Shown piece by piece: positions 1 to 7,698 of a stretch of DNA of 36,659 bases; within the stretch, counting starts at the first letter, position 1; each line of letters starts with the position of its first letter. The DNA comes from Bacteroides sp. (lineage in GTDB: Bacteria; Bacteroidota; Bacteroidia; Bacteroidales; Muribaculaceae): positions 120,557 through 157,215 of the forward strand of contig JAAVEO010000017.1 of assembly GCA_014801225.1 (NCBI GenBank). The letters run 5' to 3'. A program made the position numbers and the translations under genes. The notes under the pieces are model-generated. The model ran no database searches, was not told the DNA's origin, and saw only the letters and a list, made by a program, of their open reading frames with translations.

Positions 1-2
1 CC

Positions 3-1106
3 CGTATCGAGCAGAATGCTGCCGAAGAGCGTAGAGCTGCCATTGAGGAAAGGCGGATGGCTGCTGAGGAGCGTCGCGCCGCTTCTTCCGAGTTTCGGTC
101 TGCGGCAAGGGAAGCTATGCAGGAGTCATCGCAGACTCTCCGCTCTGCAAATGTACATGATATGACTGCATTGCTTACTCCTCTGCGCGATCAGCTCGGG
201 GAGTTCCGACGTGCCGTTAACGATTCGTATGTCAATGAGAACGCCTCACGTCGCTCCTTGGCCGACCAGATAGAGCGCCTTATGCAGCTCAACCTCTCGA
301 TCGGAGAGGAAGCTCGCAACCTTACAGAGGCATTGAAGGGTAATTCGAAAGTTCAGGGAGATTGGGGGGAGATGATTCTTGTGACTCTCCTCGAGAATGC
401 CGGAATGAAGAATGGTGTGAATTTCTTTACACAGGTGGCGGCTGATGAGGGTGGGAGCGCTTTGCGCGATGCTGAGACCGGACGCGGTCTGCGCCCCGAT
501 GTGGTGGTTTTGCTCCCCGACGGTCATAGGATAGTGGTGGACTCAAAAGTATCCCTCACTGCTTTTGCCGAGTATCATCAGGCTCGCAACAAGCAGGCTG
601 AGGAGGCGGCCGGGCGACGCCATCTCTTGTCGGTGAAGAAGCATATCAATGAGTTGGCCGAGAAGCGATATCAGGATGTGATTAATTCAGCAGCTGAGCA
701 TGTCTTGATGTTTATCCCCAATGAAGGAGCCTTTATGCTTGCGCAGGCTCTCGATCCCATGCTTTGGAAATACGCTTATGAGAGAAATGTAGTCATCACT
801 TCTCCTACGCATCTCTTCTCGGTATTGCAGATTGTGTCGCAACTGTGGCGAGAGGAGAATCAGAACCGCAACGCGATGGAGATAGCCCGTCAGGGGGGTG
901 CGCTCTACGATAAGATTGTGAGTTTTATGACCGCATTCTCCTCTCTCGAATCCTCTCTCGAACGCACGCAGAGAGCATGTGCGGAAGTGCGCCATAATCT
1001 CTCCGGCACAAACCAAAGTCTCCTTGCCAAGGCCGAACGACTCCGCGACCTCGGGGCTAAAACCAAGCGCCGCCTTTCCCCCTCAGACCTCCCTCCGGAT
1101 CTATGA
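3..1106 (+). CDS. rmuC: RmuC family DNA recombination protein (5' end cut by window)
   Basis: The reading frame is open from base 3, so the start codon lies outside the window; 367 residues are visible. RmuC proteins have an N-terminal membrane anchor, a coiled coil and a C-terminal nuclease-like domain, and are linked to limiting DNA rearrangement at inverted repeats. Here the membrane segment is missing (off the edge). The Glu/Ala/Arg-rich start looks like the end of the coiled coil. The RmuC core is clear: a GDWGE motif, then LRPDVVVLLPDG and VVDSKVSL, which carry the PD-(D/E)XK-like Asp and Asp-Ser-Lys positions. The C-terminus is again helical and ends in a basic tail. It is probably the last gene of its unit. 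The family call is firm; the molecular role is known mainly from family studies. Confidence 0.93.
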   Translation, partial: RIEQNAAEERRAAIEERRMAAEERRAASSEFRSAAREAMQESSQTLRSANVHDMTALLTPLRDQLGEFRRAVNDSYVNENASRRSLADQIERLMQLNLSIGEEARNLTEALKGNSKVQGDWGEMILVTLLENAGMKNGVNFFTQVAADEGGSALRDAETGRGLRPDVVVLLPDGHRIVVDSKVSLTAFAEYHQARNKQAEEAAGRRHLLSVKKHINELAEKRYQDVINSAAEHVLMFIPNEGAFMLAQALDPMLWKYAYERNVVITSPTHLFSVLQIVSQLWREENQNRNAMEIARQGGALYDKIVSFMTAFSSLESSLERTQRACAEVRHNLSGTNQSLLAKAERLRDLGAKTKRRLSPSDLPPDL

Positions 1107-1135
1107 TACCCTCATATCTGCTTCAAGGTGTACCA

Positions 1136-1170
1136 ATGTAGGGTCGTGATCTGTCGCGACCACTGCCGCC
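1136..1170. repeat. REP-like palindromic repeat, copy 1 (degenerate)
   Basis: This 35-nt block matches the block at 2849-2883 and lies upstream of the first ATPase/nuclease gene as the other does of the second. Its core is an inverted repeat, 1142-1150 against 1153-1161 with a 2-nt spacer. Relative to copy 2 the left arm has two C-to-T changes, which would still pair as G-U in RNA. A further half-site, GGTCGCGAC, lies at 1208-1216, just before the conserved leader. The function is unknown. Confidence 0.7.
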
Positions 1171-1213
1171 GCGAATGCGATCGCCCGTGAATAATAACTA
1201 CGATATCGGTCGC

Positions 1214-1248
1214 GACTCAGCATGAGAATAAATTGTTACTTTTACGTT
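1214..1248 (+). promoter_or_regulatory. Conserved leader upstream of ATPase/nuclease gene 1
   Basis: These 35 bases are identical to 2919-2953 upstream of the second paralog, whereas the DNA between the palindrome and this leader (1171-1211 against 2884-2914) is not conserved. The block holds TTG at 1233-1235, but no convincing TAnnTTTG box at the usual distance. It also holds the start of the 10-codon ORF at 1222-1254. It probably carries the expression signals of the gene; the exact promoter is unresolved. Confidence 0.45.
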
Positions 1249-1254
1249 TTATAA
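1222..1254 (+). other. Candidate 10-codon upstream ORF (MRINCYFYVL)
   Basis: An ATG opens a frame of ten codons ending in TAA, 16 nt before the start of the ATPase/nuclease gene. The same peptide is encoded at 2927-2959. The only base difference between the two ORFs is synonymous (TTA against CTA for Leu10). It could be a leader peptide, a tiny hydrophobic protein, or a by-product of a recently duplicated leader. One silent change is weak evidence for translation. Confidence 0.25.
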
Positions 1255-1270
1255 GAAAATACCTTTCCCT

Positions 1271-2836
1271 ATGAGCAAGCAGCCGATAATCAAGTACCCG
1301 ATAGGGGAACAATCGTTCGAGGTAATTCGCAAGAACGATTATCTCTATGTGGATAAGACAAAGTATATCGAGACCATTATAAATGGCTCTCGGTATTACT
1401 TCCTCGGTCGTCCGCGCCGCTTCGGGAAGAGCCTTTTCCTCTCCACTCTCAAATGCTTCTTCGAGGGAAAGCGCGAGCTCTTCAAGGGTCTTTATGCCGA
1501 TACCATGGATTGGGATTGGGAGGAGTACCCGGTGCTTCATCTCGACCTGAATATTTCCAAGTATAAAGATGAGAAAGAGCTTGATGATGTTATCGAGCAG
1601 CATCTTCTCAATTGGGAAAGAGAATACGATATCACCCCCGACGTCACCACTCATTCCGTTCGCTTCTCACAACTGATACGTCTCATTTCCGAAAAGACGG
1701 GAAAGACGGTGGTAATACTTGTGGATGAATACGACAAACCCCTCGTCAACAATATAGATAACCCGGAGCTTTTCAATGAATTCCGGAATACGTTGGCGGC
1801 ACTTTACTCCAATTTCAAGAGCGGTGCCGATTATATACGACTCGTCTTCCTTACCGGCGTGAGCCGTTTCGGCAAGCTCAGTGTCTTCTCCGGCATCAAC
1901 AATATCTCGGATATATCTTTCGATTATGAGTTCGCCGATGTATGTGGCATCACGGAAAATGAGCTGTTAGAGAATTTTCAGGATGGCATTAAAGTGCTGA
2001 GTGAGATTTCCGGTAAGTCTGAGGAAGAGACCGTTACGAGATTGAAACGTCTGTATGACGGCTATCATTTCACAGAAGTATCGCCTGATATTTACAATCC
2101 CTTCTCTCTGGTCAGTGTGTTTGGAAAAAAGCGGATTGCTAACTACTGGATAGAATCGGGCACACCGGATCTGTTGGTATCGCAACTCAAGCGTACGGAT
2201 GTTGACCTTGAGAGGCTGATGAAAGCCGAATGTACACAGACACAGCTTTCCGGACTCGACATTGACAATATGGATCCAGTGTCTCTGTTGTACCAGACAG
2301 GGTATCTTACCATAAAGAGTTTCGACCCCGAAGACGAGATATATGAGCTCGGTCTGCCCAACGATGAAGTGCGCCAAGGCTTTCTGGAGTATATACTCCC
2401 ATACTATGCGTCGCTCCACGATTATAATCCCCGTCTTCTTATCAGGGATTTCAGAAAGGAATTGCAACAAGGGCGTGTTGACGACTTCATGCGTCATCTG
2501 CAATCCCTCTTCTCCGACACGAGCTATGAGATGAAGATGGACGAGGAGCGCAATGTTCAGAACGCTATGTTTATCTTTTTCCGTCTCTTGGGACTTTCAG
2601 TCGATGTGGAATACCGTACCTCCGAGGGACGGATAGATATTCTCGTGCGCACCGACCGCTACGTCTACATAATGGAGTTGAAATACGACCGCTCCGCCGA
2701 AGAGGCTCTCGCTCAGATCGAGCGTAAGGAATATGCCCTCCCTTGGGCCATAGACTCCCGCGAGACCATAGCCATCGGCATCAACTACTCGACTTCCCGC
2801 CGCACTATCGACAGCTGGCTTGTCCGCCGCGAGTAA
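1271..2836 (+). CDS. AAA-ATPase-like / PD-(D/E)XK nuclease family protein, copy 1
   Basis: A 521-residue protein with the architecture of the AAA-ATPase-like family (PF09820) followed by a PDDEXK_9-type nuclease domain (PF08011). The N-terminus (IGEQSFEVIRKNDYLYVDKT) is family-typical and fixes the start. Walker A is around 46-54 (GRPRRFGKS) and Walker B at 147-155 (VVILVDEYD). The C-terminal domain begins near 453 with D456, E469-L-K471 and Q482, the expected catalytic pattern. The middle has long helical stretches. No signal peptide or membrane segment is seen. It is the first of two tandem paralogs with a repeat and a conserved leader upstream. The family is heavily multiplied in Bacteroidales and its biological role is not settled; defence, mobile-element or DNA-maintenance roles are all possible. 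Assigning a specific function would be guessing. Confidence 0.9.
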   Translation: MSKQPIIKYPIGEQSFEVIRKNDYLYVDKTKYIETIINGSRYYFLGRPRRFGKSLFLSTLKCFFEGKRELFKGLYADTMDWDWEEYPVLHLDLNISKYKDEKELDDVIEQHLLNWEREYDITPDVTTHSVRFSQLIRLISEKTGKTVVILVDEYDKPLVNNIDNPELFNEFRNTLAALYSNFKSGADYIRLVFLTGVSRFGKLSVFSGINNISDISFDYEFADVCGITENELLENFQDGIKVLSEISGKSEEETVTRLKRLYDGYHFTEVSPDIYNPFSLVSVFGKKRIANYWIESGTPDLLVSQLKRTDVDLERLMKAECTQTQLSGLDIDNMDPVSLLYQTGYLTIKSFDPEDEIYELGLPNDEVRQGFLEYILPYYASLHDYNPRLLIRDFRKELQQGRVDDFMRHLQSLFSDTSYEMKMDEERNVQNAMFIFFRLLGLSVDVEYRTSEGRIDILVRTDRYVYIMELKYDRSAEEALAQIERKEYALPWAIDSRETIAIGINYSTSRRTIDSWLVRRE

Positions 2837-2848
2837 TCCCTCTGCCGC

Positions 2849-2883
2849 ATGTAGGGTCGCGACCTGTCGCGACCAATGCCGCC
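2849..2883. repeat. REP-like palindromic repeat, copy 2 (intact)
   Basis: The core GGTCGCGACCTGTCGCGACC at 2855-2874 is a perfect 9-bp inverted repeat (2855-2863 against 2866-2874) with spacer CT; each half also contains TCGCGA. It begins 12 nt after the stop of ATPase/nuclease copy 1 and lies upstream of copy 2. With the block at 1136-1170 it makes a repeated unit of repeat, leader and gene. No third copy is seen after the second gene. Confidence 0.75.
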
Positions 2884-2918
2884 TCCGCCTATATTTAAAA
2901 ACCTCCGGCAAAAGTCGT

Positions 2919-2953
2919 GACTCAGCATGAGAATAAATTGTTACTTTTACGTT
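2919..2953 (+). promoter_or_regulatory. Conserved leader upstream of ATPase/nuclease gene 2
   Basis: These bases are identical over 35 nt to 1214-1248. After a short variable stretch, identity resumes through the TACCTTTCCCT run to the ATG at 2975. No A/G-rich Shine-Dalgarno is visible, which is normal in Bacteroidota. It probably holds the expression signals for the second copy. Confidence 0.45.
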
Positions 2954-2959
2954 CTATAA
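2927..2959 (+). other. Candidate 10-codon upstream ORF (MRINCYFYVL), second copy
   Basis: The same ten-residue frame as at 1222-1254, ending in TAA 15 nt before the start of the second gene. Leu10 is CTA here and TTA in the other copy. The peptide has three aromatic residues and one Cys, with no obvious family. Confidence 0.25.
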
Positions 2960-2974
2960 AAAATACCTTTCCCT

Positions 2975-4540
2975 ATGAGCAAGCAACCGCTAATAAAATA
3001 CCCGATAGGTCAGCAGTCATTCGAGATAATCCGTAAGAACGATTATCTCTATGTGGATAAGACAAAGTATATCGAGACCATTCTGAATGGTTCGCAATAC
3101 TATTTTCTCGGTCGTCCGCGTCGCTTCGGAAAGAGTCTTTTCCTTGATACCCTCAGATGCTTCTTCGAGGGAAAGCGCAAGCTGTTCAATGGTCTTTATG
3201 CCGATACCATGGATTGGGATTGGGAGGAGTACCCCGTTTTTTATCTCGACTTCAACAACAGGAAATATAGGGAAGAAAAGAAATTGGATCTCTTTCTTGA
3301 TGAATTTCTATCCTTTTATGAGGAGAAGTATGGCATAGAAAAGGCGCAGTCCGATTTCTCCGGTCGCTTCGCCAAACTGATACGAGAGGTATCGCTCAAG
3401 ACGGGAAAGGGAGTTGTAATTCTTGTGGATGAGTATGACAAACCGCTTGTCAACAATCTTCATGACCATGCCCTGTTTGAGGATTTGCGTGATGAACTCG
3501 CTGAGATGTATTCCAATTTCAAGAGTTCAGCTCCTTATATACGTCTTGTATTCCTCACCGGTGTAAGCCGTTTCGGCAAGCTCAGCGTATTCTCCGGTCT
3601 CAACAATATCAGAGATATATCCATGCAGAATATGTTTGCAGGTATATGCGGAATCTCGGAGGAGGAATTACTTGAGAATTTCAAGGTCGGGATAAAGGAA
3701 TTGGCGCTTGCTAACGATGCCACGGAAGCGGGTACCGTCAAGGAATTGAAACGCCGTTATGACGGCTATCATTTCTGCAAGGTTTCTCCTGATATGTATA
3801 ATCCTTTCTCACTGCTCAATGTATTCGCTGCGAATGAATATTCCAACTACTGGATAGAATCGGGCACGCCGGAATTGTTGGTGGAGCAGCTCAAACGTAC
3901 CAATGTAGACCTTGAGACCCTGATGACGGCGGAATGTACACAGACTCAGCTTGCCGGACTTGACATCGACAACATGGATCCCGTAGCATTGTTATACCAG
4001 ACAGGGTATCTCACCATAAAGAGCTATGACGCCGAGGATGAGATCTATGGGCTCGGAATGCCCAACGATGAAGTGCGGCAGGGTTTTCTGGAGTATATCC
4101 TTCCCTCCTACGTCCAACTCCACAAATATAATCCCCACCTCCTTATCAGGGATTTCAGAAAGGAATTGCAGCAAGGACGCGTAGACGACTTCATGCGCCG
4201 TCTGCAATCCCTCTTCTCCGACACGAGCTATGAGATGAAGATGGACGAGGAACGCAATGTTCAGAACGCGATGTTCATCCTCTTCCGCCTCTTGGGTCTC
4301 TCTGTCAACGTGGAATACCGCACCTCCCAAGGCCGCATAGACATCCTCGTCCGCACCGACCGCTACGTCTACATAATGGAGCTTAAATACGACCGCAGCG
4401 CTGAGGAAGCCCTGACTCAGATCGAACGCAAGGATTACGCCCTCCCCTGGGCCATAGACTCCCGCGAGATCATAGCTATCGGCATCAACTTCTCCACCGC
4501 CCGCCGCACTATCGACAGCTGGCTTGTCCGCCGCGAGTAG
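2975..4540 (+). CDS. AAA-ATPase-like / PD-(D/E)XK nuclease family protein, copy 2
   Basis: A tandem paralog of the gene at 1271-2836, also 521 residues, with the same domain order: Walker A GRPRRFGKS near 46-54, Walker B VVILVDEYD near 147-155, and C-terminal nuclease residues D456, E469 and K471. Similarity to copy 1 is uneven. Residues 1-90 and about 290-521 are almost the same, while about 94-140 and 235-275 differ strongly. Length is conserved, so this is substitution in place and not decay. Both copies have intact catalytic motifs and look functional. The stop is followed by two inverted repeats in the convergent gap to the next gene. Function is unknown beyond the predicted ATPase and nuclease activities. 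Confidence 0.9.
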   Translation: MSKQPLIKYPIGQQSFEIIRKNDYLYVDKTKYIETILNGSQYYFLGRPRRFGKSLFLDTLRCFFEGKRKLFNGLYADTMDWDWEEYPVFYLDFNNRKYREEKKLDLFLDEFLSFYEEKYGIEKAQSDFSGRFAKLIREVSLKTGKGVVILVDEYDKPLVNNLHDHALFEDLRDELAEMYSNFKSSAPYIRLVFLTGVSRFGKLSVFSGLNNIRDISMQNMFAGICGISEEELLENFKVGIKELALANDATEAGTVKELKRRYDGYHFCKVSPDMYNPFSLLNVFAANEYSNYWIESGTPELLVEQLKRTNVDLETLMTAECTQTQLAGLDIDNMDPVALLYQTGYLTIKSYDAEDEIYGLGMPNDEVRQGFLEYILPSYVQLHKYNPHLLIRDFRKELQQGRVDDFMRRLQSLFSDTSYEMKMDEERNVQNAMFILFRLLGLSVNVEYRTSQGRIDILVRTDRYVYIMELKYDRSAEEALTQIERKDYALPWAIDSREIIAIGINFSTARRTIDSWLVRRE

Positions 4541-4595
4541 CATCTTCAAAAACAACGGATATATCCCATATCGCTATATACTATCTCCGAAATTG

Positions 4596-4634
4596 ACGCG
4601 TTCCTTACCATTATTATGGCATTGAGGAACGTGT
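4596..4634. repeat. Inverted repeat in convergent gap
   Basis: ACGCGTTCCT at 4596-4605 pairs with AGGAACGTGT near 4625-4634 with one G-T pair, and an inner CCAT/ATGG pair lies in the loop. It lies between the convergent genes ending at 4540 and 4716, just before a second hairpin, so it may be part of a bidirectional terminator. Confidence 0.45.
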
Positions 4635-4641
4635 TAAAGTT

Positions 4642-4680
4642 ATCCCCGGCTCGATAATGATTTACTATCGAGATGGGGAT
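4642..4680. terminator. Hairpin between convergent genes
   Basis: ATCCCC then CTCGATA (4642-4656) pair with TATCGAG then GGGGAT (4666-4680), with a 2x2 internal mismatch and a 9-nt loop. There is no strong T-run on either side. Its position between two convergent genes suggests a bidirectional transcription stop. Confidence 0.45.
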
Positions 4681-4715
4681 TAAACTATAAGCCAGTGCGC
4701 AAAAGTAGCCGGTGG

Positions 4716-5681
4716 TTATATCAACATAAGGCCCTCGTTGAGGTCCTCAAGGTTGATTAGATGTTCGGTCAGAAAATCAAGGTATTCATTTTCGGAATCG
4801 AATCCATACCTTTCGAAGCGTTGTTTTTTCTCTTTTTTCGAGAATTTGCCCCACTCTTCCAAATCCTGACGTGCTTCCTTATAGGCCCATATGCCTCCGA
4901 AATCCTCAATGGCATTGAGATCACTTTTGTATTTACGACAGACAGGATACTCTGTTTTCTTGTCTATCACATCCTTTACCTCTACTACGAAGATCCAGTC
5001 GTCACCGAAATCATATACATATTCCAGCTTGTCGCCTTTCTGCTGCAAGAACTGTGTGACGGGTGTCTCCGCTGCATCATGGGTAATATAATCCAATCCG
5101 GGACTGAAAGGATTCTGTTGATCCATTTCCACACCAATCTGCAGGGACTCATCGTATGCTTTTACATTAAATTGCCAGAGGTGGGTGTCTTCAAGCCCGG
5201 TCACTTCCTGAATCACCTCATGAAGTCTCATGAAATTAAAATTAGCCGGAATCTCTACTTCTCTCCACATTGGAGGCTTCGTCACATCCTTCATCTGAAT
5301 TTTCAGCACAAGTGTAGAGTTTTCAGCATCTTTCAGTGGAGTGTATTCCTTTATCTCACATCTGCATTTGTCGAAAACATTCCCTGAAAATGGAAAGGAT
5401 GTATCATCGTCATCAAAGTCTGACGCCATTCCCTCGGTCAGCATAGCGCTTGCTTGGAAAATATCGTAAAACTGACCATATTCCTCAGGTGTCACCCCGT
5501 TTGAAGCAAGAGTCGACATCAATAAGAATAATCCCTTTTCTTCCTCCGGGAGTTCGGCCATCATCATGGAGACTATTTTCTCCGGAGTATTTATATCCGA
5601 CAGACCGTTATCGGAATTTTTACCCTGGAAAGCGTTCAGAAGATCATCGCTAACCTCTATCTTATTTTTCTTTTTTGCCAT
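4716..5681 (-). CDS. Plasmid pRiA4b ORF-3-like family protein
   Basis: A 321-residue protein. Residues from about 110 on match the PRiA4_ORF3 family (PF07929): PPMWREVEIP, FMRLHEVIQEVTG with HLWQFNV, then YVYDFGDDWIFVVEV and a C-terminal EDFGG-x-WAYKEA. The family has no established function; members occur on plasmids and chromosomes. The N-terminal 110 residues are extra: a Lys-rich start followed by an acidic helical region around residues 30-100 (MMAELPEEEKGLFLL) that I do not recognise. No signal peptide is seen. It starts 12 nt after the stop of folC and is probably co-transcribed with it. The link to folC may be positional only. Confidence 0.82.
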   Translation of the reverse strand: MAKKKNKIEVSDDLLNAFQGKNSDNGLSDINTPEKIVSMMMAELPEEEKGLFLLMSTLASNGVTPEEYGQFYDIFQASAMLTEGMASDFDDDDTSFPFSGNVFDKCRCEIKEYTPLKDAENSTLVLKIQMKDVTKPPMWREVEIPANFNFMRLHEVIQEVTGLEDTHLWQFNVKAYDESLQIGVEMDQQNPFSPGLDYITHDAAETPVTQFLQQKGDKLEYVYDFGDDWIFVVEVKDVIDKKTEYPVCRKYKSDLNAIEDFGGIWAYKEARQDLEEWGKFSKKEKKQRFERYGFDSENEYLDFLTEHLINLEDLNEGLMLI

Positions 5682-5693
5682 AATTTATACTTT

Positions 5694-7040
5694 TTATAAC
5701 GTAGCCAGAAGGTCGGCTACTACGAATGTGGAACCACCTACATATATGACATCGTCGGCGCTCGCATCGGCTCGTGCCGCCTCATAGGCTTCCCTTACAT
5801 CGGGGATAACTTTGCCGCGAAGATCAACTGCTTCCGCACGCATCCCTAATTCTTCAGCTCCCAACGCACGAGGAATCATTGCATTGCAGAAGTAATAGTC
5901 GGCATCCTTGGGAAGCAGTTGAAGAATGTGCTCGATATCCTTATCGGCTACGAAGCCCATCACCATCTTCAATCGTCCTTGCGGGCGAGACTCCATCAAC
6001 TCGCCAAGCTGACGCATATTGCTGCGTATGCCGGCTTCATTATGCCCGGTGTCGCAAATGCAAAGCGGAGTATCGCTCAGACGAGTCCAGCGTCCACGAA
6101 GACCGGTAAGAGTCTCCACCTCCGCAAAACCCTTTCTCACACTCTCGTCGCTTATCTCTATCCCAATTTCCCTGAGCATAGCCACAGCGCAGAGTACAGT
6201 ATTGATATTCTTTAGTTGATAATCGCCTGACAAAGCAGCATGGAATCTCCCGGCAAGACGGCTGTCGCAATCCCAACCTCCCGTGGCCACACGCGAAGCC
6301 AAAGTCAGCTCCGGCTTCTCCTCGGCGAAACTGATCGGCGTACCCCTCTTCTCGGCAACAGATTGGAATACCTCCTTCACACTCCCTTCCGCTTCACCTA
6401 CTACCGCCGGAATATCCTTCTTGAAGATACCCGCTTTCTCTCCCGCAATCTTCTCAAGCGTATCTCCCAAGAATTGCATATGGTCTGGCGAAATATTGGT
6501 GATAATACAAGCCTCCGGTGTGATGATGTTGGTGGAGTCGAGACGTCCCCCCATGCCAACTTCAATTATAGCATAATCCACACCTGCACGGGCAAACCAA
6601 TCGAATGCCATCATCATGGTAAGCTCGAAGAACGAGGGATGACCGTCATAATCACAACCCTTCCAACGCTCCACGAAGTCAATCACCGCTTCACGCGGTA
6701 TCATCTCCCCGTTGACACGTATACGCTCACGGAAATCGACAAGGTGAGGAGACGTGTAAAGACCTGTCTTATACCCCTCGGCCTGCAACATTGCAGCCAA
6801 AGTATGCGAACAGCTACCTTTGCCGTTGGTGCCTCCCACATGGATGCTTTTGAATTTACGGTGAGGATGGCCAAACCATTCATCAAGCTGCTCACTTGTC
6901 TGAAGCCCCGGTTTGTAAGCCGCACCCCCCACACGGGAAAACATCGGGAGTTGACTGTAGAGGAAGTCAAGAGCTTCCTTATATTTACCTCCGTCGCCAC
7001 GGCGTGCAAAACCTCCGTCGCCCTCTTTTATGTCATTCAT
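5694..7040 (-). CDS. folC: Bifunctional folylpolyglutamate synthase / dihydrofolate synthase
   Basis: A 448-residue Mur-ligase-family enzyme that adds glutamate to dihydropteroate and to folates, retaining folate in the cytoplasm. Visible motifs are the P-loop GTNGKGS near residue 69, TSPHLVDFRERI, the GGRLDSTN stretch, NISPDHMQFLG, and the C-terminal DTGHN motif. It ends with YVGGSTFVVADLL, typical of FolC. Length is normal. The start is the ATG at 7038-7040; the first 15 or so residues are Gly/Asp-rich and not part of the fold. It lies 52 nt after the chromate-transporter pair and 12 nt before the pRiA4b-like gene on the same strand, so a four-gene operon is plausible. Confidence 0.95.
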   Translation of the reverse strand: MNDIKEGDGGFARRGDGGKYKEALDFLYSQLPMFSRVGGAAYKPGLQTSEQLDEWFGHPHRKFKSIHVGGTNGKGSCSHTLAAMLQAEGYKTGLYTSPHLVDFRERIRVNGEMIPREAVIDFVERWKGCDYDGHPSFFELTMMMAFDWFARAGVDYAIIEVGMGGRLDSTNIITPEACIITNISPDHMQFLGDTLEKIAGEKAGIFKKDIPAVVGEAEGSVKEVFQSVAEKRGTPISFAEEKPELTLASRVATGGWDCDSRLAGRFHAALSGDYQLKNINTVLCAVAMLREIGIEISDESVRKGFAEVETLTGLRGRWTRLSDTPLCICDTGHNEAGIRSNMRQLGELMESRPQGRLKMVMGFVADKDIEHILQLLPKDADYYFCNAMIPRALGAEELGMRAEAVDLRGKVIPDVREAYEAARADASADDVIYVGGSTFVVADLLATL

Positions 7041-7092
7041 TTCGTATCAGATTTTAGAGGATTCCTGAAGGACCCTTCTTAATGTGAAAAAA

Positions 7093-7698
7093 TCAATATA
7101 TGATATATCCCGCCAGACCTGCCAGGATTATTACCAGTATAGGATGAAGCTTAATCTTCTTTCCCTTCCACGGGATTGGGAAAAATACCAGACAGAACGC
7201 CGCCACACATATAATGATGTTGGTGACAAGTTGCCACGTCACTCCATTGGGATTGAAATTGGCGGAATTCATAAGAAGAATAGCTGCCGACGCGATAAGT
7301 CCTACCACAACGGGACGCAATCCGCTGAAAATGGCTTTGATCGCACCGCTCTCCTGATGCCGGCGTATGAAATGGCTGCTGTAAAGCACAAGGAAGAAAC
7401 TCGGGAGCACCACAGCCAATGTAGCGAGCATACTTCCCAATATCCCCCAGCCTACACCTTGGAAAGCCGGATCGACACTTCCGGGAGCCACATACCCGAT
7501 ATATGTGGCTGAATTGATACCGATAGGGCCCGGGGTCATCTGTGAGATAGCCACGATATCCGTGAACATTGTCTCGGATATCCATCCCGGTCCTACCACT
7601 GATTTCTCTACCAGCGACAGCATAGCGTAGCCGCCGCCGAATCCGAATATACCGATCTTGATATAAGCCCAGATCAGCTGCACATATATATTGTTCAT
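7093..7698 (-). CDS. chrA: Chromate transporter, short-chain ChrA subunit (second)
   Basis: A 201-residue membrane protein of the Chromate_transp family (PF02417). The N-terminal signature is present (YIKIGIFGFGGGYAML) along with AISQMTPGPIGINSATYIGY and a run of hydrophobic segments. Single-domain members usually work as pairs in place of one two-domain ChrA, and this gene overlaps the upstream partner by 4 nt (ATGA), indicating translational coupling. The family exports chromate in some bacteria; in gut anaerobes the natural substrate is uncertain, so chrA is a family name and not proof of chromate resistance. Confidence 0.88.
   Translation of the reverse strand: MNNIYVQLIWAYIKIGIFGFGGGYAMLSLVEKSVVGPGWISETMFTDIVAISQMTPGPIGINSATYIGYVAPGSVDPAFQGVGWGILGSMLATLAVVLPSFFLVLYSSHFIRRHQESGAIKAIFSGLRPVVVGLIASAAILLMNSANFNPNGVTWQLVTNIIICVAAFCLVFFPIPWKGKKIKLHPILVIILAGLAGYIIY

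Noticed and set aside
1136..2883. CRISPR-like array from the repeated palindromes
   Set aside because: There are only two copies, 1.7 kb apart, each upstream of a gene, without regular spacers or cas genes.
6240..7082. 280-codon plus-strand frame opposite folC
   Set aside because: Shadow frame; folC on the other strand has all family motifs.
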